A DNA stretch of 64,000 bases from Lysinibacillus louembei. Its GTDB lineage: Bacteria; Bacillota; Bacilli; Bacillales_A; Planococcaceae. A program made the position numbers and the translations under genes. The notes beneath the pieces were generated by a model, which was not told where the DNA came from, ran no database searches, and saw only the letters and a list, made by a program, of their open reading frames with translations. Positions 24,138-32,373 of this stretch are shown in pieces (the stretch's first letter is position 1; every line of letters begins with the position of its first letter). The DNA lies in NCBI RefSeq assembly GCF_033880585.1, contig NZ_CP137624.1, forward strand, positions 1,232,001-1,296,000. Direction: 5' to 3'.

Positions 24138-24992
24138 CTAAAGACTTTCTACATTTAAACACTTCGTTTCACAATAATAGCCTTTGCCGCCAACATAAAC
24201 TTTTTCTATTTTATTCTTGCAATTGGCTTCTAATTTAACTAATATTTCGGAAGGTGAGTGTAAGGAATAACCTTGTTCAAATACATATACTTCTTTTTGC
24301 AAATAGTGCTGTTCATAAAGGTAGCAAGCTAATGCACCATTTGAAGTGCCAGTCGCTGCTTCTTCATTGATGTCGTATAGTGGAGCAAAATTTCTGCATA
24401 TAATTCGATTGTCATTAAAAGTATACAGATGCATCCCGACAACATTATAATACTTGCTGATTTCTTTAATTTTTTCAAAATTAGGTTGTAATGCATGTAA
24501 TTGTGTTTCGCTTTTTATAGGAGTTAAAATATCTTTTAAGCCTGTGGAGACAATTTGAATTGGGTATTTATTATCTATAGCTTTAATGTCAAAACAGTCG
24601 ATGAACTCATTTGGAGATACAACAGCATAGAATTTCGGCTTGTTTTGTTCCATGAATATGATGTCATCTTTTATGGTAATAGTAAGAACACCGCTGTTCG
24701 TTTCAATCGTATAGCGATTCTTGAAAAGTTTATTTAAATGCATCAATATCGCGAAAGCGCCAATTGTTGCATGACCACATAAATCAACTTCTTCTTTTGG
24801 TGTAAAGTACTCAAATTTATAATCAGCAATTTCAGATTCTGATATAAATGCAGTTTCCGCATAGCCGAGTTGTTTGGCTATTGCCATTTTTTGAGTAGTG
24901 GTCAATGTATTCTCAATAAATACCACTCCGGCTTTATTTCCACCTTTATGATCCTTGCTAAATGCGCTTGCAACATAAACGGATATTTTCAT
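24138..24992 (-). CDS. PhzF-family epimerase/isomerase
   Basis: 284 residues, the usual length of the PhzF family (diaminopimelate epimerase fold, two halves). Seen motifs: GGNKAGVV at the N-terminus, the catalytic Glu in GYAETAFI (about residue 46), DLCGHATIGAF (about 72) and EEAATGTSNGALACYL (about 213) in the second half. Substrate unknown; bacterial members include isomerases acting on amino-acid-like or chorismate-derived compounds. Starts after GAGGAAGGTG. Cargo region of the putative element 3. Confidence 0.88.
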   Translation of the reverse strand: MKISVYVASAFSKDHKGGNKAGVVFIENTLTTTQKMAIAKQLGYAETAFISESEIADYKFEYFTPKEEVDLCGHATIGAFAILMHLNKLFKNRYTIETNSGVLTITIKDDIIFMEQNKPKFYAVVSPNEFIDCFDIKAIDNKYPIQIVSTGLKDILTPIKSETQLHALQPNFEKIKEISKYYNVVGMHLYTFNDNRIICRNFAPLYDINEEAATGTSNGALACYLYEQHYLQKEVYVFEQGYSLHSPSEILVKLEANCKNKIEKVYVGGKGYYCETKCLNVESL

Positions 24993-25414
24993 AAGACACC
25001 TTCCTCACTTATAGTAAATTGTAGCATAGAAAGCACTACGTATAAATGTTATTGGATAAAGTGAACCTTCAATCAATGGGAGTTTTCCTCATCCTGCGAA
25101 AACGCTTATGTGACCAACATCGTGTTGGCCTCAACCTTAGTTTTTATACCCTACTTAAACATCTCGATGTCCTCGAATATTTTGAATTGGAGTGATCCTG
25201 CTGTTACTCGTCGCAAACGAATTTATTAATACAGGATACATTTTCTATCAAGTAAGAGACAAACTATTTTTTGGCAAAAGAAGATTATATTAAATCACCT
25301 ACAGACTTAGAAAAAGTGATTTTATACCACAAATTTACTCAGTATAGTTCAACAAAAAGGGAATAATTAATACATGACGAATTGAACCTATATAGCTAAA
25401 TTTGGAGGTAATCT
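24993..25414 (+). pseudogene. Intergenic stretch with an unidentified coding remnant
   Basis: A frame around 25091-25194 reads VFLILRKRLCDQHRVGLNLS, then FYTLLKHLDVLEYFELE and a stop. It looks protein-like but has no start or ribosome site of its own. A second in-frame run follows to about 25366. Possibly the 3' end of a lost transposase or regulator. Not identified. Confidence 0.35.
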
Positions 25415-25765
25415 ATGAATCCTATTTTAAATCAAGTTGGTACTGTGTTTATTCCTGTAAGCAACATTGAAGAAGCTCGTAAATGGTATTGTGACATATT
25501 AGGTTTATCAGCAGATGGTGAAATATTATTTGGTCATTTGTATATAGTACCTACGAACGGAACGGGAATTGTATTGGATAGCAAGATTTATTCAGAGGAT
25601 AATATTTTCAAAACGCCACCTTTTCATTTGAATACAAATAATATAGAACAAGCATATGAGTATATGAAGAGGAAGAATGTCGAATTAACAACAGAAATTG
25701 AGCATAATCATTGGTTTAATTTCAAAGATCCTGATGGGAACCATTTAATGGTTTGCAAATGTTAA
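25415..25765 (+). CDS. VOC-family (glyoxalase/bleomycin resistance-like) protein
   Basis: 116 residues, one VOC module. It opens VGTVFIPVSNIEEARKWYCDILGL and closes HWFNFKDPDGNHLMV with the conserved DPDGN. Small proteins of this type bind or modify small molecules with a metal between two betaalphabetabetabeta units, usually as dimers. Starts after GGAGGTAATCT. The L3 transposon-end-like repeats begin 34 bp after its stop, so it is the last cargo gene of putative element 3. Confidence 0.85.
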   Translation: MNPILNQVGTVFIPVSNIEEARKWYCDILGLSADGEILFGHLYIVPTNGTGIVLDSKIYSEDNIFKTPPFHLNTNNIEQAYEYMKRKNVELTTEIEHNHWFNFKDPDGNHLMVCKC

Positions 25766-25798
25766 AGCTGTTGCACTAGCGGAATAAAGCACATTGAA

Positions 25799-25889
25799 AT
25801 GATCAATCTTTTTTCAAAATGGAGTTTTGTGTTGGTTGTTAAATACAGGTTTGTACCTTTATTTTATCAAACTTTATTCCATCCCAACA
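25799..25889 (-). repeat. Left-end-like terminus L3
   Basis: Two L-type sites, ATGATCAATCTTTTTTCAAA (25799) and TTTATCAAACTTTATTCC (25863), 64 bp apart (66 in L1 and L2). The terminus reads TGTTGGGATGGAATAAAG on the minus strand. The third, inner site is missing because the VOC gene ends there. Confidence 0.55.
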
Positions 25890-25929
25890 GTTGCTGTTAT
25901 ACTAACATTAGCTTGTGGAGGTGGATAAT

Positions 25930-26136
25930 ATGTCGAAATATGTAAGTATATTTTTTCTAACTTTTTTCGCTAGTGCAATTCTGTGTGTTATGTTTTTTAA
26001 TGTGTTTGATGGTGGTAATTATATTGAAACGGCGATTTATGCATTTGGTACAGTAATGCTTATCCTTCTATCATTTTTGATTTCACTTATGTATTACTTA
26101 ATCAATTTAGTGAATTTAAAACAGAGAAAGTTTTAA
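25930..26136 (+). CDS. Small two-helix membrane protein
   Basis: 68 residues. The ATG at 25930 lies 5 bp after TGGAGGTGG, whereas the upstream GTG (25915) overlaps that site. Two transmembrane helices (SIFFLTFFASAILCVMFFNV and AIYAFGTVMLILLSFLISLM) and a basic end (LVNLKQRKF). Function unknown. It lies just outside the L3 terminus. Its promoter may use TATACT at 25898. Confidence 0.6.
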   Translation: MSKYVSIFFLTFFASAILCVMFFNVFDGGNYIETAIYAFGTVMLILLSFLISLMYYLINLVNLKQRKF

Positions 26137-26289
26137 TGGCATAGAGTAGCTTATAAACCTCTTTTTTATCATTAAATTTGTATTCCAATCCAAACATCTC
26201 ACCTCTAAAATTTCTAATATGAGATATTTTAAATTGGATATTTATGTTATTATATACAAGTAATGTACTCAAAGGGGAGAGATAGAAAA

Positions 26290-26790
26290 ATGATTGAATT
26301 ATGAAAGATAACGGGAGATAACATAGCTGAGGTAATCGCACTTGAAATTGGAAAGAATCAGGAAGACTTTATAGAAACGACTAACCTTAGAAGCTTTGCA
26401 GATGCTCATATGTTGAACGCAGATGGGATACCAGCGACGCCACTTGCCATTTATGCTGATGAAGTTATGGTTGGATTTTTGATGTATATTTATGATACGT
26501 TGGATCATGAATCATTTGAAAATGAAGTTTTTTATGGGAAGCAGAGCTATTTTATTTGGCATATGATGATTGACAAAAATTATCAGGGAAAAGGATATGG
26601 CAAACTAGCTTTTGAAAAAATGTTGATGGATATTGAAACTATGCCATATGGAGCAGCACAATATGTAACCCTCTTTTATCATAAAAATAATGTTGTAGCT
26701 AAAGAATTATACGCTTCATTTGGCTTTATAGATACAGGCATTATTCAGGATAATTCGATGCTGTCCATTAAAAATTTGTCAGGGGAATAA
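26290..26790 (+). pseudogene. GNAT acetyltransferase (BltD/SpeG-like) broken by a TGA codon
   Basis: The start ATG at 26290 follows GGGGAGAGA, and the frame reads MIEL, TGA (26302-26304), KITGDNIAEVIALEIGKNQE, and continues in the same frame to the stop at 26788. The acetyl-CoA loop IDKNYQGKGYGKLAFEKML and the C-terminal AKELYASFGFIDTG are intact. CGA or AGA to TGA would explain the stop. An ATG at 26410 has no ribosome site and would remove the first beta-alpha units. The intact family acetylates spermidine or other polyamines. Confidence 0.8.
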
Positions 26791-26854
26791 TGGAATTTAG
26801 CATTACTATGTAGAAAGTGTTTAAGCGTGATTCGTCATACCATTTGTAAAAATT

Positions 26855-26945
26855 GCACCGTAGATTATAGTTGTCTAAAGGGTGGGGATTTATGCCTAAA
26901 AGAACGTAGCGCATCATAAAAAATAAAGTCAATATAGGAAATTTC
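26855..26945 (+). pseudogene. Third TnsA-like start remnant with hairpin leader
   Basis: CACC..GATTATAG..GGGTGGGG precedes ATG at 26892 (MPKRT, stop). ATAAAAAATAAAGTCAATATAGG at about 26916 resembles an R-type repeat. It is the most distal fragment of the transposon family seen and may mark the far side of the island. Confidence 0.4.
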
Positions 26946-27001
26946 AGCATAAAAATAGAACTTCTATTTTTTACTTGATATCAAAGTCTAAACTAGGTTA
27001 A

Positions 27002-27601
27002 TTACTTGTGAAATTTCACACGCTCTTCAAGTGGTTGGAATTGTTTTTCGTCTGGTGTAGCTGTTGGATGACCAAATGGCATTTGTGCAATAAGCTTCCA
27101 ATTATCAGGGATATTCCATTCTTTTTTCACTTCATCATCGATTAGTGGATTGTAGTGTTGTAAGGATGCTCCCAAGCCCTCTGCTTCTAATGCTGCCCAA
27201 ACGACTAATTGGTGCATACCCGATGATTGGTTTGACCAGATTGGGAAGTTTTCAGCATATAGAGCAAATTGTTCTTGCAATGATTTAACTATTGCCTCGT
27301 CTTCAAAGAATAATACAGTTCCATAGCCTGCTTTGAAGGAATCCATTTTTTGTTGTGTACCTGAAAAATCGCCATTACCCACAGCTTTTCTTAATGTTTC
27401 AGTAGTAATGTCCCATAATTTATTATGTGCCTCGCCTGTTAATACAACTAAACGTGCAGTTTGAGAGTTGAAAGCTGATGGAGTGTACTTCACCGCAAAC
27501 TCTACAATTTCTTTAATTCTTTGTTCTGATACTTTTACCTCTTTATTAATTGAATAGTAAGAACGTCTTTCTTTAAGTACAGTGTAGAAATCCTTTGTCA
27601 T
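27002..27601 (-). CDS. Nitroreductase-family protein
   Basis: 199 residues, FMN-binding nitroreductase fold of the small HBN1/YdfN-like group. N-terminal RRSYYSINKEVKV holds the phosphate-binding Arg-Arg-Ser. YTPSAFNSQTARLVVLTG and the C-terminal PFGHPTATPDEKQFQPLEERV are typical. Likely a cytosolic NAD(P)H-dependent oxidoreductase for quinones or nitro compounds. Starts after TAGGAGGAAG. Single gene. Confidence 0.88.
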   Translation of the reverse strand: MTKDFYTVLKERRSYYSINKEVKVSEQRIKEIVEFAVKYTPSAFNSQTARLVVLTGEAHNKLWDITTETLRKAVGNGDFSGTQQKMDSFKAGYGTVLFFEDEAIVKSLQEQFALYAENFPIWSNQSSGMHQLVVWAALEAEGLGASLQHYNPLIDDEVKKEWNIPDNWKLIAQMPFGHPTATPDEKQFQPLEERVKFHK

Positions 27602-27912
27602 AATTGTGCTTCCTCCTAATCATCTTTAAGGAATTTTATTTTAAATTGTTAGATAACCAATATCTCTTGTTTAATGAGCTGTTTACTACAATTTAATCGC
27701 TCCTGTATTAATATAACCAACGTTTGCCTTGGCAATTCAATGAAAATTAAATTTCTATAGCCAACAACTAAGCTCAAATACTATTAAAAAACTGTAGTTA
27801 GATAAAATTACCGCCTTGTTTAAATCAAGGATTGGTAATTTACCATAAAGGCGGAAAGGTATTTGTTAGTGTTTTGTAGAAATTATAACGATATTTAAAG
27901 GGGGAATGAAAA
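27602..27912 (+). promoter_or_regulatory. Intergenic region with competing hairpins before the GyrI-like gene
   Basis: CCGCCTT (27811-27817) can pair with AAGGCGG (27848-27854), enclosing GGTAA/TTACC. Alternatively CCTTG (27814-27818) pairs with CAAGG. The two folds exclude each other. No poly-T run follows, so any effect would be on translation or mRNA stability. Nothing else is recognisable here. Confidence 0.35.
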
Positions 27913-28374
27913 ATGAAGGAAATAATGATTCAAGAACTTGATGAATTAAAACTAGTTGGTTTTCGTGTTTTGTGTTCAGGTGACCAATACTTAGTTGAAA
28001 TACCTAAAGCATCGCTCATATTAGACAAGCGTATAGGTGAAATTAAACAGGTAATTAATCCAGATATACAAATTGGCGCATTTGTTGTAGAAAATCAAAC
28101 TCCCGATGAAGATGGTTACTGGGTTAGTGTTGAAGTAAAGGAATATGAGGACGTCCCAGTTGATATGGTGACGCTAACTATACCTCCACAAAGATATGCC
28201 GCTCTAAGACATACTGGTTCTAACAGTGAAATAAGGGAAACGTATAACGGCTTACATAAGTGGGTTGAAGACAATAAATATGTAAGACTGAAAAATAAAT
28301 GGCATTTAGAAAGGTTTTACGAATGGAAGGATACTGAAAAGGTAGATGTAGATTTGTTAGATACTATTGAATAA
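27913..28374 (+). CDS. GyrI-like small-molecule-binding protein 1
   Basis: 153 residues, a stand-alone effector-binding domain (AraC_E_bind/GyrI-like). Seen: IQIGAFVVENQTPDEDGYWVSVEV, VPVDMVTLTIPPQRYAALRHTG and NGLHKWVEDNKYV. Such proteins bind drug-like ligands or, as SbmC/GyrI, protect gyrase. No DNA-binding domain is present. Starts after AAAGGGGG. Followed by a second gene of the same family 107 bp later, probably one operon. Confidence 0.8.
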   Translation: MKEIMIQELDELKLVGFRVLCSGDQYLVEIPKASLILDKRIGEIKQVINPDIQIGAFVVENQTPDEDGYWVSVEVKEYEDVPVDMVTLTIPPQRYAALRHTGSNSEIRETYNGLHKWVEDNKYVRLKNKWHLERFYEWKDTEKVDVDLLDTIE

Positions 28375-28481
28375 CGTGTGCCCGTATACATGATGATTGA
28401 TAGATTAAGGAGAGCCATTGAACCGATAGCGAAAGCTGTTAAAAGGAATTTACAAATTTTAAAAGCTAGGGAGGAAATAAA

Positions 28482-28967
28482 GTGAGCTACGAAATTAAAA
28501 CGTTACCAGCCTATAGGGCAATAGGATTAAAATGGGAAGGGACATTCTCAGAAATTGTACCAAGTTTAAAAAACGTTATTCAACAAATTAGAGACCGTGT
28601 CGATGAGCTAGAGAATGTGGTAAATCCAACTATTCAATTAGGTCTATCTTATCATGTAATTGAAAATGGATTCGCACATTACGCAGTGTATGAAGTGAGT
28701 GAGAATCAAAAAATTCCTGATGGGATGATTGAAATACGAGTGCCTGAATTAATCTATGTAAAGACGACACATAACAAAGGAGAAGATATACAAACGACAT
28801 ATACGAATTTGCATCAATGGTTATTTACTAGTGACTACACTGTGTTTAGAGAGGCTGATGTAAATTACTACGACCCTTATATGCCGATAAAACATGAGTA
28901 CTGCTATGTTGATAGTGATCCGAATGATCCACATTTTGATATTTATATACCGATTGTAAAAAAGTAA
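28482..28967 (+). CDS. GyrI-like small-molecule-binding protein 2
   Basis: 161 residues, GTG start after GGGAGGAAAT. Same fold as the preceding gene (AYRAIGLKWEGTFSEIVPSL, AVYEVSENQKIPDGMIEIRV, LHQWLFTSDYTVF), ending in the DFDIYIPI-type strand (HFDIYIPIVKK) usual in the family. Sequence divergence from its neighbour suggests an old duplication or independent recruitment. Ligand unknown. Confidence 0.8.
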   Translation: MSYEIKTLPAYRAIGLKWEGTFSEIVPSLKNVIQQIRDRVDELENVVNPTIQLGLSYHVIENGFAHYAVYEVSENQKIPDGMIEIRVPELIYVKTTHNKGEDIQTTYTNLHQWLFTSDYTVFREADVNYYDPYMPIKHEYCYVDSDPNDPHFDIYIPIVKK

Positions 28968-29027
28968 TATATATTTAATTAAATATGCGAGAAAGGATAC
29001 TAATAAGTAAAGAGGGCATTAATTAAT

Positions 29028-29498
29028 ATGGAGATTGTATATTTTGCGGGTGGCTGTTTATGGGGAGTTCAAGCTTTTATTAAAACATTACCTGGTGTTG
29101 ATTTTACAGAGGCAGGAAGAGCGAATGGTACAAGCCAAACACTTGAGGGAGAGTATGATGGCTATGCCGAATGTGTAAAAACAGGCTTTGATCCAACTAT
29201 TGTTACAATTAAAGAGCTAATGGGTTATTTTTTTGAAATCATTGATCCATATAGCTTGAACAAGCAAGGACAAGATGTTGGCGAGAAATATAGAACAGGC
29301 GTGTATAGCGAAAAAACTGAGCATTTAGAAGAGGCGAGGAATTTTCTTAGTGAGAGAGAGGATTATGACCGCATAGCTGTTGAGATATTGCCACTTACCA
29401 ACTATATAAGAAGTGCAGAGGAACATCAGGATAGGCTAGCTAGATGTCCAAATGATTATTGTCATATTCCAGAAGAACTATTGAATAAGTACAAATAA
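29028..29498 (+). CDS. msrA: Peptide-methionine (S)-S-oxide reductase MsrA
   Basis: 156 residues. The catalytic motif GGCLWGVQAF (GCFWG in most members) has the nucleophile Cys10. The EYDGYAECVKTGFDP, FFEIIDPYSLNKQGQDVGEKYRTGVY and EEHQDR segments match MsrA. C-terminal CPNDYC could supply resolving cysteines. It reduces methionine sulfoxide in proteins. The ribosome site (AGAGGG) is rather far (12 bp) from the ATG. No msrB is fused or adjacent. Confidence 0.88.
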   Translation: MEIVYFAGGCLWGVQAFIKTLPGVDFTEAGRANGTSQTLEGEYDGYAECVKTGFDPTIVTIKELMGYFFEIIDPYSLNKQGQDVGEKYRTGVYSEKTEHLEEARNFLSEREDYDRIAVEILPLTNYIRSAEEHQDRLARCPNDYCHIPEELLNKYK

Positions 29499-29536
29499 GC
29501 GCGAATGATTCATAAAAATAACATAGTAGATTAGCT

Positions 29537-29587
29537 GAAAAAAATCTCAAACTTACTATTAGATATATAGATAGGTTTGAGATTTTT
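29537..29587 (+). terminator. Terminator after msrA, possibly bidirectional
   Basis: AAAAATCTCAAAC pairs with GTTTGAGATTTTT; inner CTAT/ATAG. Confidence 0.8.
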
Positions 29588-29711
29588 AAACGTTTATTTA
29601 ACTCGATAATATCCTTTGCAAAAAATAGAGTTTTTCGGCCTAATTGCAATTAACAATGAATTGATTATATCTGAGCTACGCTATCTTGTTTACACTGATA
29701 TATCAAGCAAA

Positions 29712-30980
29712 TTATAAATCATCTAACGCTATAACTTCCCCACTTGATGCATTCACACCGTACTGACAATCTAATTTTCCGCATAAAACGTATTTATTTT
29801 GTTTAAAGTCATAAACATAGTAAGGCTTTAGTTCAAATAAGCTTGTAAGTTTTTCATATGCTTCTTCTTTTGTAATTGTTATTTGAGCAGGTATTTGAAA
29901 GTGATCAAAAGTTTCCAGCATTGGTTTGTTGTCCATATAATTGGCAACTTGCAAACTTTCTGGATCAATCATCACTTTAATTTTTCTCTGAAATACGCGA
30001 TAGCTCTGCGTATTGGCTACCAATGTAGCTTGAATATACTCTTTATCACGATAAAAGTGCTTTAGTATCCAATTGCCTGATTCGTTTGGATACTCTTGCC
30101 GTAAAAAATTTGTAACTGCCATAATACATTTCTCTTGTTCTATAGCTGCAATTGGGAAGGAATCAGAAGAAGGCTTGCATGAAAATGCTTGTTCTGCTGT
30201 AAAATCTTTAATCCAATTAATCTCTTTTCTTTCAAAAGGTATATTTATTGGTTCATTCCAATAAATTGCTTGATCAATTTCTAAAAAATAACTTTCAGCT
30301 GCAAAAACTTCAAATGGAATCGTAGTTATGCTGTCATTTGTGACAAAAATCTCTTCAATTGCATATATAGAATGTAATTTTTTATGCTCATAGGAAGGGA
30401 ATTCAATCAATTTTAATTGCTCTTTTTGCAAATGTTCTAATTTAGTAAGAGAAAGGGCATATTTTTCCTCTTTAATCAGTTCTTTTAAAGGAAATTGGCC
30501 ATTGATTGAAAACAAGGTAAGCTTCCCCTCTGGATTAAATTTAATGTCAATATATCCTTGTGGTGAAACGGCAATACCATCAATGTTTGCCATAAAAAGA
30601 AGCTCGCTGGTCTCTTCTCTTTCCAACCGAAATTGTTCCCCGTACGTTAATTCTGTTTCTTTCTCAATCCATTTTATAATGTCTTCCGTATTAGGGGTAT
30701 TAAACACCAACCCATTTTCTGCATAGTTCTTTCCTGCTACAAAAATAACACGCTCAAATTTGCGGTTTTCCAAATTTATCTCAATAATTGCTGTGCCATC
30801 TGGATTTAGACCATCATCATCTTGAACAGTATGATTGGGAAACCATTCCATACACAATGTATAGATTGTCTTATTGAAGATATTTACATTCCGATAGAAA
30901 TGATATTGTTGTAAATAATAATTGTTTAATCCGAATTTACTTTTTGTAAAGTCAATTAATTGTTGTACTCGTTTGTCTAT
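29712..30980 (-). CDS. YcdB/YcdC-like PepSY-type protein with apparent ATA start
   Basis: 422 residues if read from ATA at 30980. TTGGAGGCG lies 7 bp upstream, and the first 41 codons (xDKRVQQLIDFTKSKFG...) are open and protein-like. The first canonical start, TTG 30857, has no ribosome site and cuts into the domain. The C-terminal part (ITITKEEAYEKLTSLFELKPYYVYD, YVLCGKLDCQYGVNASSGEVI) resembles the YcdB/YcdC repeats of Bacillus, which are PepSY-like. There is no signal peptide. Function unknown. An ATG-to-ATA change may have lowered or abolished expression. Confidence 0.7.
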   Translation of the reverse strand: MDKRVQQLIDFTKSKFGLNNYYLQQYHFYRNVNIFNKTIYTLCMEWFPNHTVQDDDGLNPDGTAIIEINLENRKFERVIFVAGKNYAENGLVFNTPNTEDIIKWIEKETELTYGEQFRLEREETSELLFMANIDGIAVSPQGYIDIKFNPEGKLTLFSINGQFPLKELIKEEKYALSLTKLEHLQKEQLKLIEFPSYEHKKLHSIYAIEEIFVTNDSITTIPFEVFAAESYFLEIDQAIYWNEPINIPFERKEINWIKDFTAEQAFSCKPSSDSFPIAAIEQEKCIMAVTNFLRQEYPNESGNWILKHFYRDKEYIQATLVANTQSYRVFQRKIKVMIDPESLQVANYMDNKPMLETFDHFQIPAQITITKEEAYEKLTSLFELKPYYVYDFKQNKYVLCGKLDCQYGVNASSGEVIALDDL

Positions 30981-31179
30981 TTGTTCGCCTCCAAGGTTTA
31001 TTTATCATTTTCAAATCAATAATAATGATACTGGAATTGATGCTTATTTTCCTTTTTATGATGGGAATATTTGCATAATTTATAATTGTTCAATTATAAT
31101 AAGTCCACATTATAAGAGGAAAATCCATACTTAATATCGAATTGGTAATTGTTTGAGTGAATTATATGGAGGGGTTAGT

Positions 31180-31401
31180 ATGGAATGTAAAGTATGTCCG
31201 CAATGTAATAGCAACAATATTTATAAGGGCGTTATGCAAGCTGCCCATGCTCCATTACATATGTTTCCTGAAGAAGCATTCAACAAAAATGCACCGCTTA
31301 ATTCTCATCTAAGAAAGAATTCTAAAATCAGTTCCTATTATTGTCAAGGCTGTGGTTATATTTTAGGCATGTTTGTAGATGAGCCAGATAAACTGATGTA
31401 A
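31180..31401 (+). CDS. Small zinc-ribbon protein
   Basis: 73 residues, starting at the ATG 8 bp after TGGAGGGG. Two Cys pairs, CPQC (residues 6-9) and CQGC (about 56-59), 46 residues apart, form a plausible zinc ribbon. The middle is short and polar. Related small proteins with a C-terminal CQGCGYI occur in Bacilli, function unknown. A membrane-protein frame follows 17 bp later. Confidence 0.65.
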   Translation: MECKVCPQCNSNNIYKGVMQAAHAPLHMFPEEAFNKNAPLNSHLRKNSKISSYYCQGCGYILGMFVDEPDKLM

Positions 31402-31418
31402 TTAAAGGGGGGCAAGCT

Positions 31419-31580
31419 ATGAAAACTCTGCAAATTAAATTTCTACCGCTGATCATAATCCTTGCTGGCGTAGCCATTGGTGCTCTAAGCTACTACCTTT
31501 TTGTGGAAGTGTTTATTCCGAATATGATGTAAGCTGAACTAATCGGGTTCGCAGTAGGTTTCTACTGTGGATTATTTTAG
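31419..31580 (+). pseudogene. Small membrane protein, possibly interrupted by TAA
   Basis: ATG at 31419 after AAAGGGGGG. 37 codons, MKTLQIKFLPLIIILAG..., with one helix, end at TAA (31530-31532). The same frame continues AELIGFAVGFYCGLF to TAG at 31578, a second helix. This suggests a two-helix protein of about 53 residues with a premature stop, or simply a 37-residue protein. It lies 17 bp after the zinc-ribbon gene, so probably co-transcribed. Confidence 0.5.
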
Positions 31581-31702
31581 AATGATTCATATTTAGGTCA
31601 ATTTCTACGATATCGTCGCAGAAAAAATTGCTGGACTAAAATAAATGCTCTAATATTGAATGATACGTTAACAAGGCACTTTAATGGAACAAGGAGGTTA
31701 CT

Positions 31703-32272
31703 ATGACGAGCAATACAGAAGTGTTTCCTGTACTAGAAACTAAAAGATTAGTATTAAGAGAAATTACAAAAAAGGATGCCAACAGTATTTTGGATTATTT
31801 GTCTGATGCAGAGGTAATGAAATATTATGGATTAGACCCCTTTAACTCATTAGATAATGCTTTGGATGAAATTGCATGGTATCAATCGATATACAGTAAT
31901 AAAACAGGTATTAGATGGGGAATTACGTTAAAAGAGCAAGGAGTTGTTATTGGTAGTTGTGGTTTTCATAATACTGTTTCACAGCATTCTCGTACGGAAA
32001 TAGGATTTGAGTTGAGTAAAGGGCAGTGGGGGAAGGGGATAGCTGCTGAGGCTGTTGAAGCAATAATAAATTATGGATTTAAGCATATGCATTTGCAACG
32101 AATAGAAGCATTAATCGAGCCACCTAACTTATCATCACAAAGGCTAGTAGAAAAAATAGGCTTTGTCAGAGAGGGATTGCTAAGGAATTATGAGTTTACA
32201 CGTGGCAAATTTGATGATTTGTATATGTATTCTTTATTAAAGCAAGACCTCGATAAAATCAATTCAATGTAA
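31703..32272 (+). CDS. GNAT acetyltransferase, RimJ/RimL type
   Basis: 189 residues. It begins ETKRLVLREITKKDANSIL. The acetyl-CoA loop is ELSKGQWGKGIAAEAVEAII, and the final motifs are NLSSQRLVEKIGFVREGLLRNY. This is the RimJ/RimL/SpeG-like branch. Targets include ribosomal protein N-termini, aminoglycoside-like compounds or others; the exact target is not readable. Starts after AAGGAGG. Monocistronic with its own terminator. Confidence 0.87.
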   Translation: MTSNTEVFPVLETKRLVLREITKKDANSILDYLSDAEVMKYYGLDPFNSLDNALDEIAWYQSIYSNKTGIRWGITLKEQGVVIGSCGFHNTVSQHSRTEIGFELSKGQWGKGIAAEAVEAIINYGFKHMHLQRIEALIEPPNLSSQRLVEKIGFVREGLLRNYEFTRGKFDDLYMYSLLKQDLDKINSM

Positions 32273-32295
32273 AAGTAGACTTTCTTACATTTAAA

Positions 32296-32336
32296 AAATA
32301 CCTGTGGGCTCTCTGCCATCTCACAGGTATTTTGTA
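32296..32336 (+). terminator. Terminator between the GNAT gene and the opposing operon
   Basis: AATACCTGTG/CACAGGTATT stem with T-rich flanks; may serve both strands. Confidence 0.75.
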
Positions 32337-32373
32337 TATTTTACTAGTGAAAATTATTAAAGCATATTTAAGT

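Larger units (their letters stand above)
18041..25889 (+). mobile_element. Putative decayed Tn7-like element 3 (relic right end to L3)
   Basis: From the second TnsA-like start, which lacks clear terminal repeats, to the L3 terminus. It carries the serine hydrolase, the mutS2-like gene with leader, the lnu-like gene, PhzF and VOC. Single L-type repeats at 20043 and 24069 suggest it may itself be composite. The left boundary is the weakest of the three proposed elements. Confidence 0.35.

Noticed and set aside
13837..26945. Prophage or integrative conjugative element
   Set aside because: No integrase, structural phage, relaxase or type IV secretion genes are present in the region.
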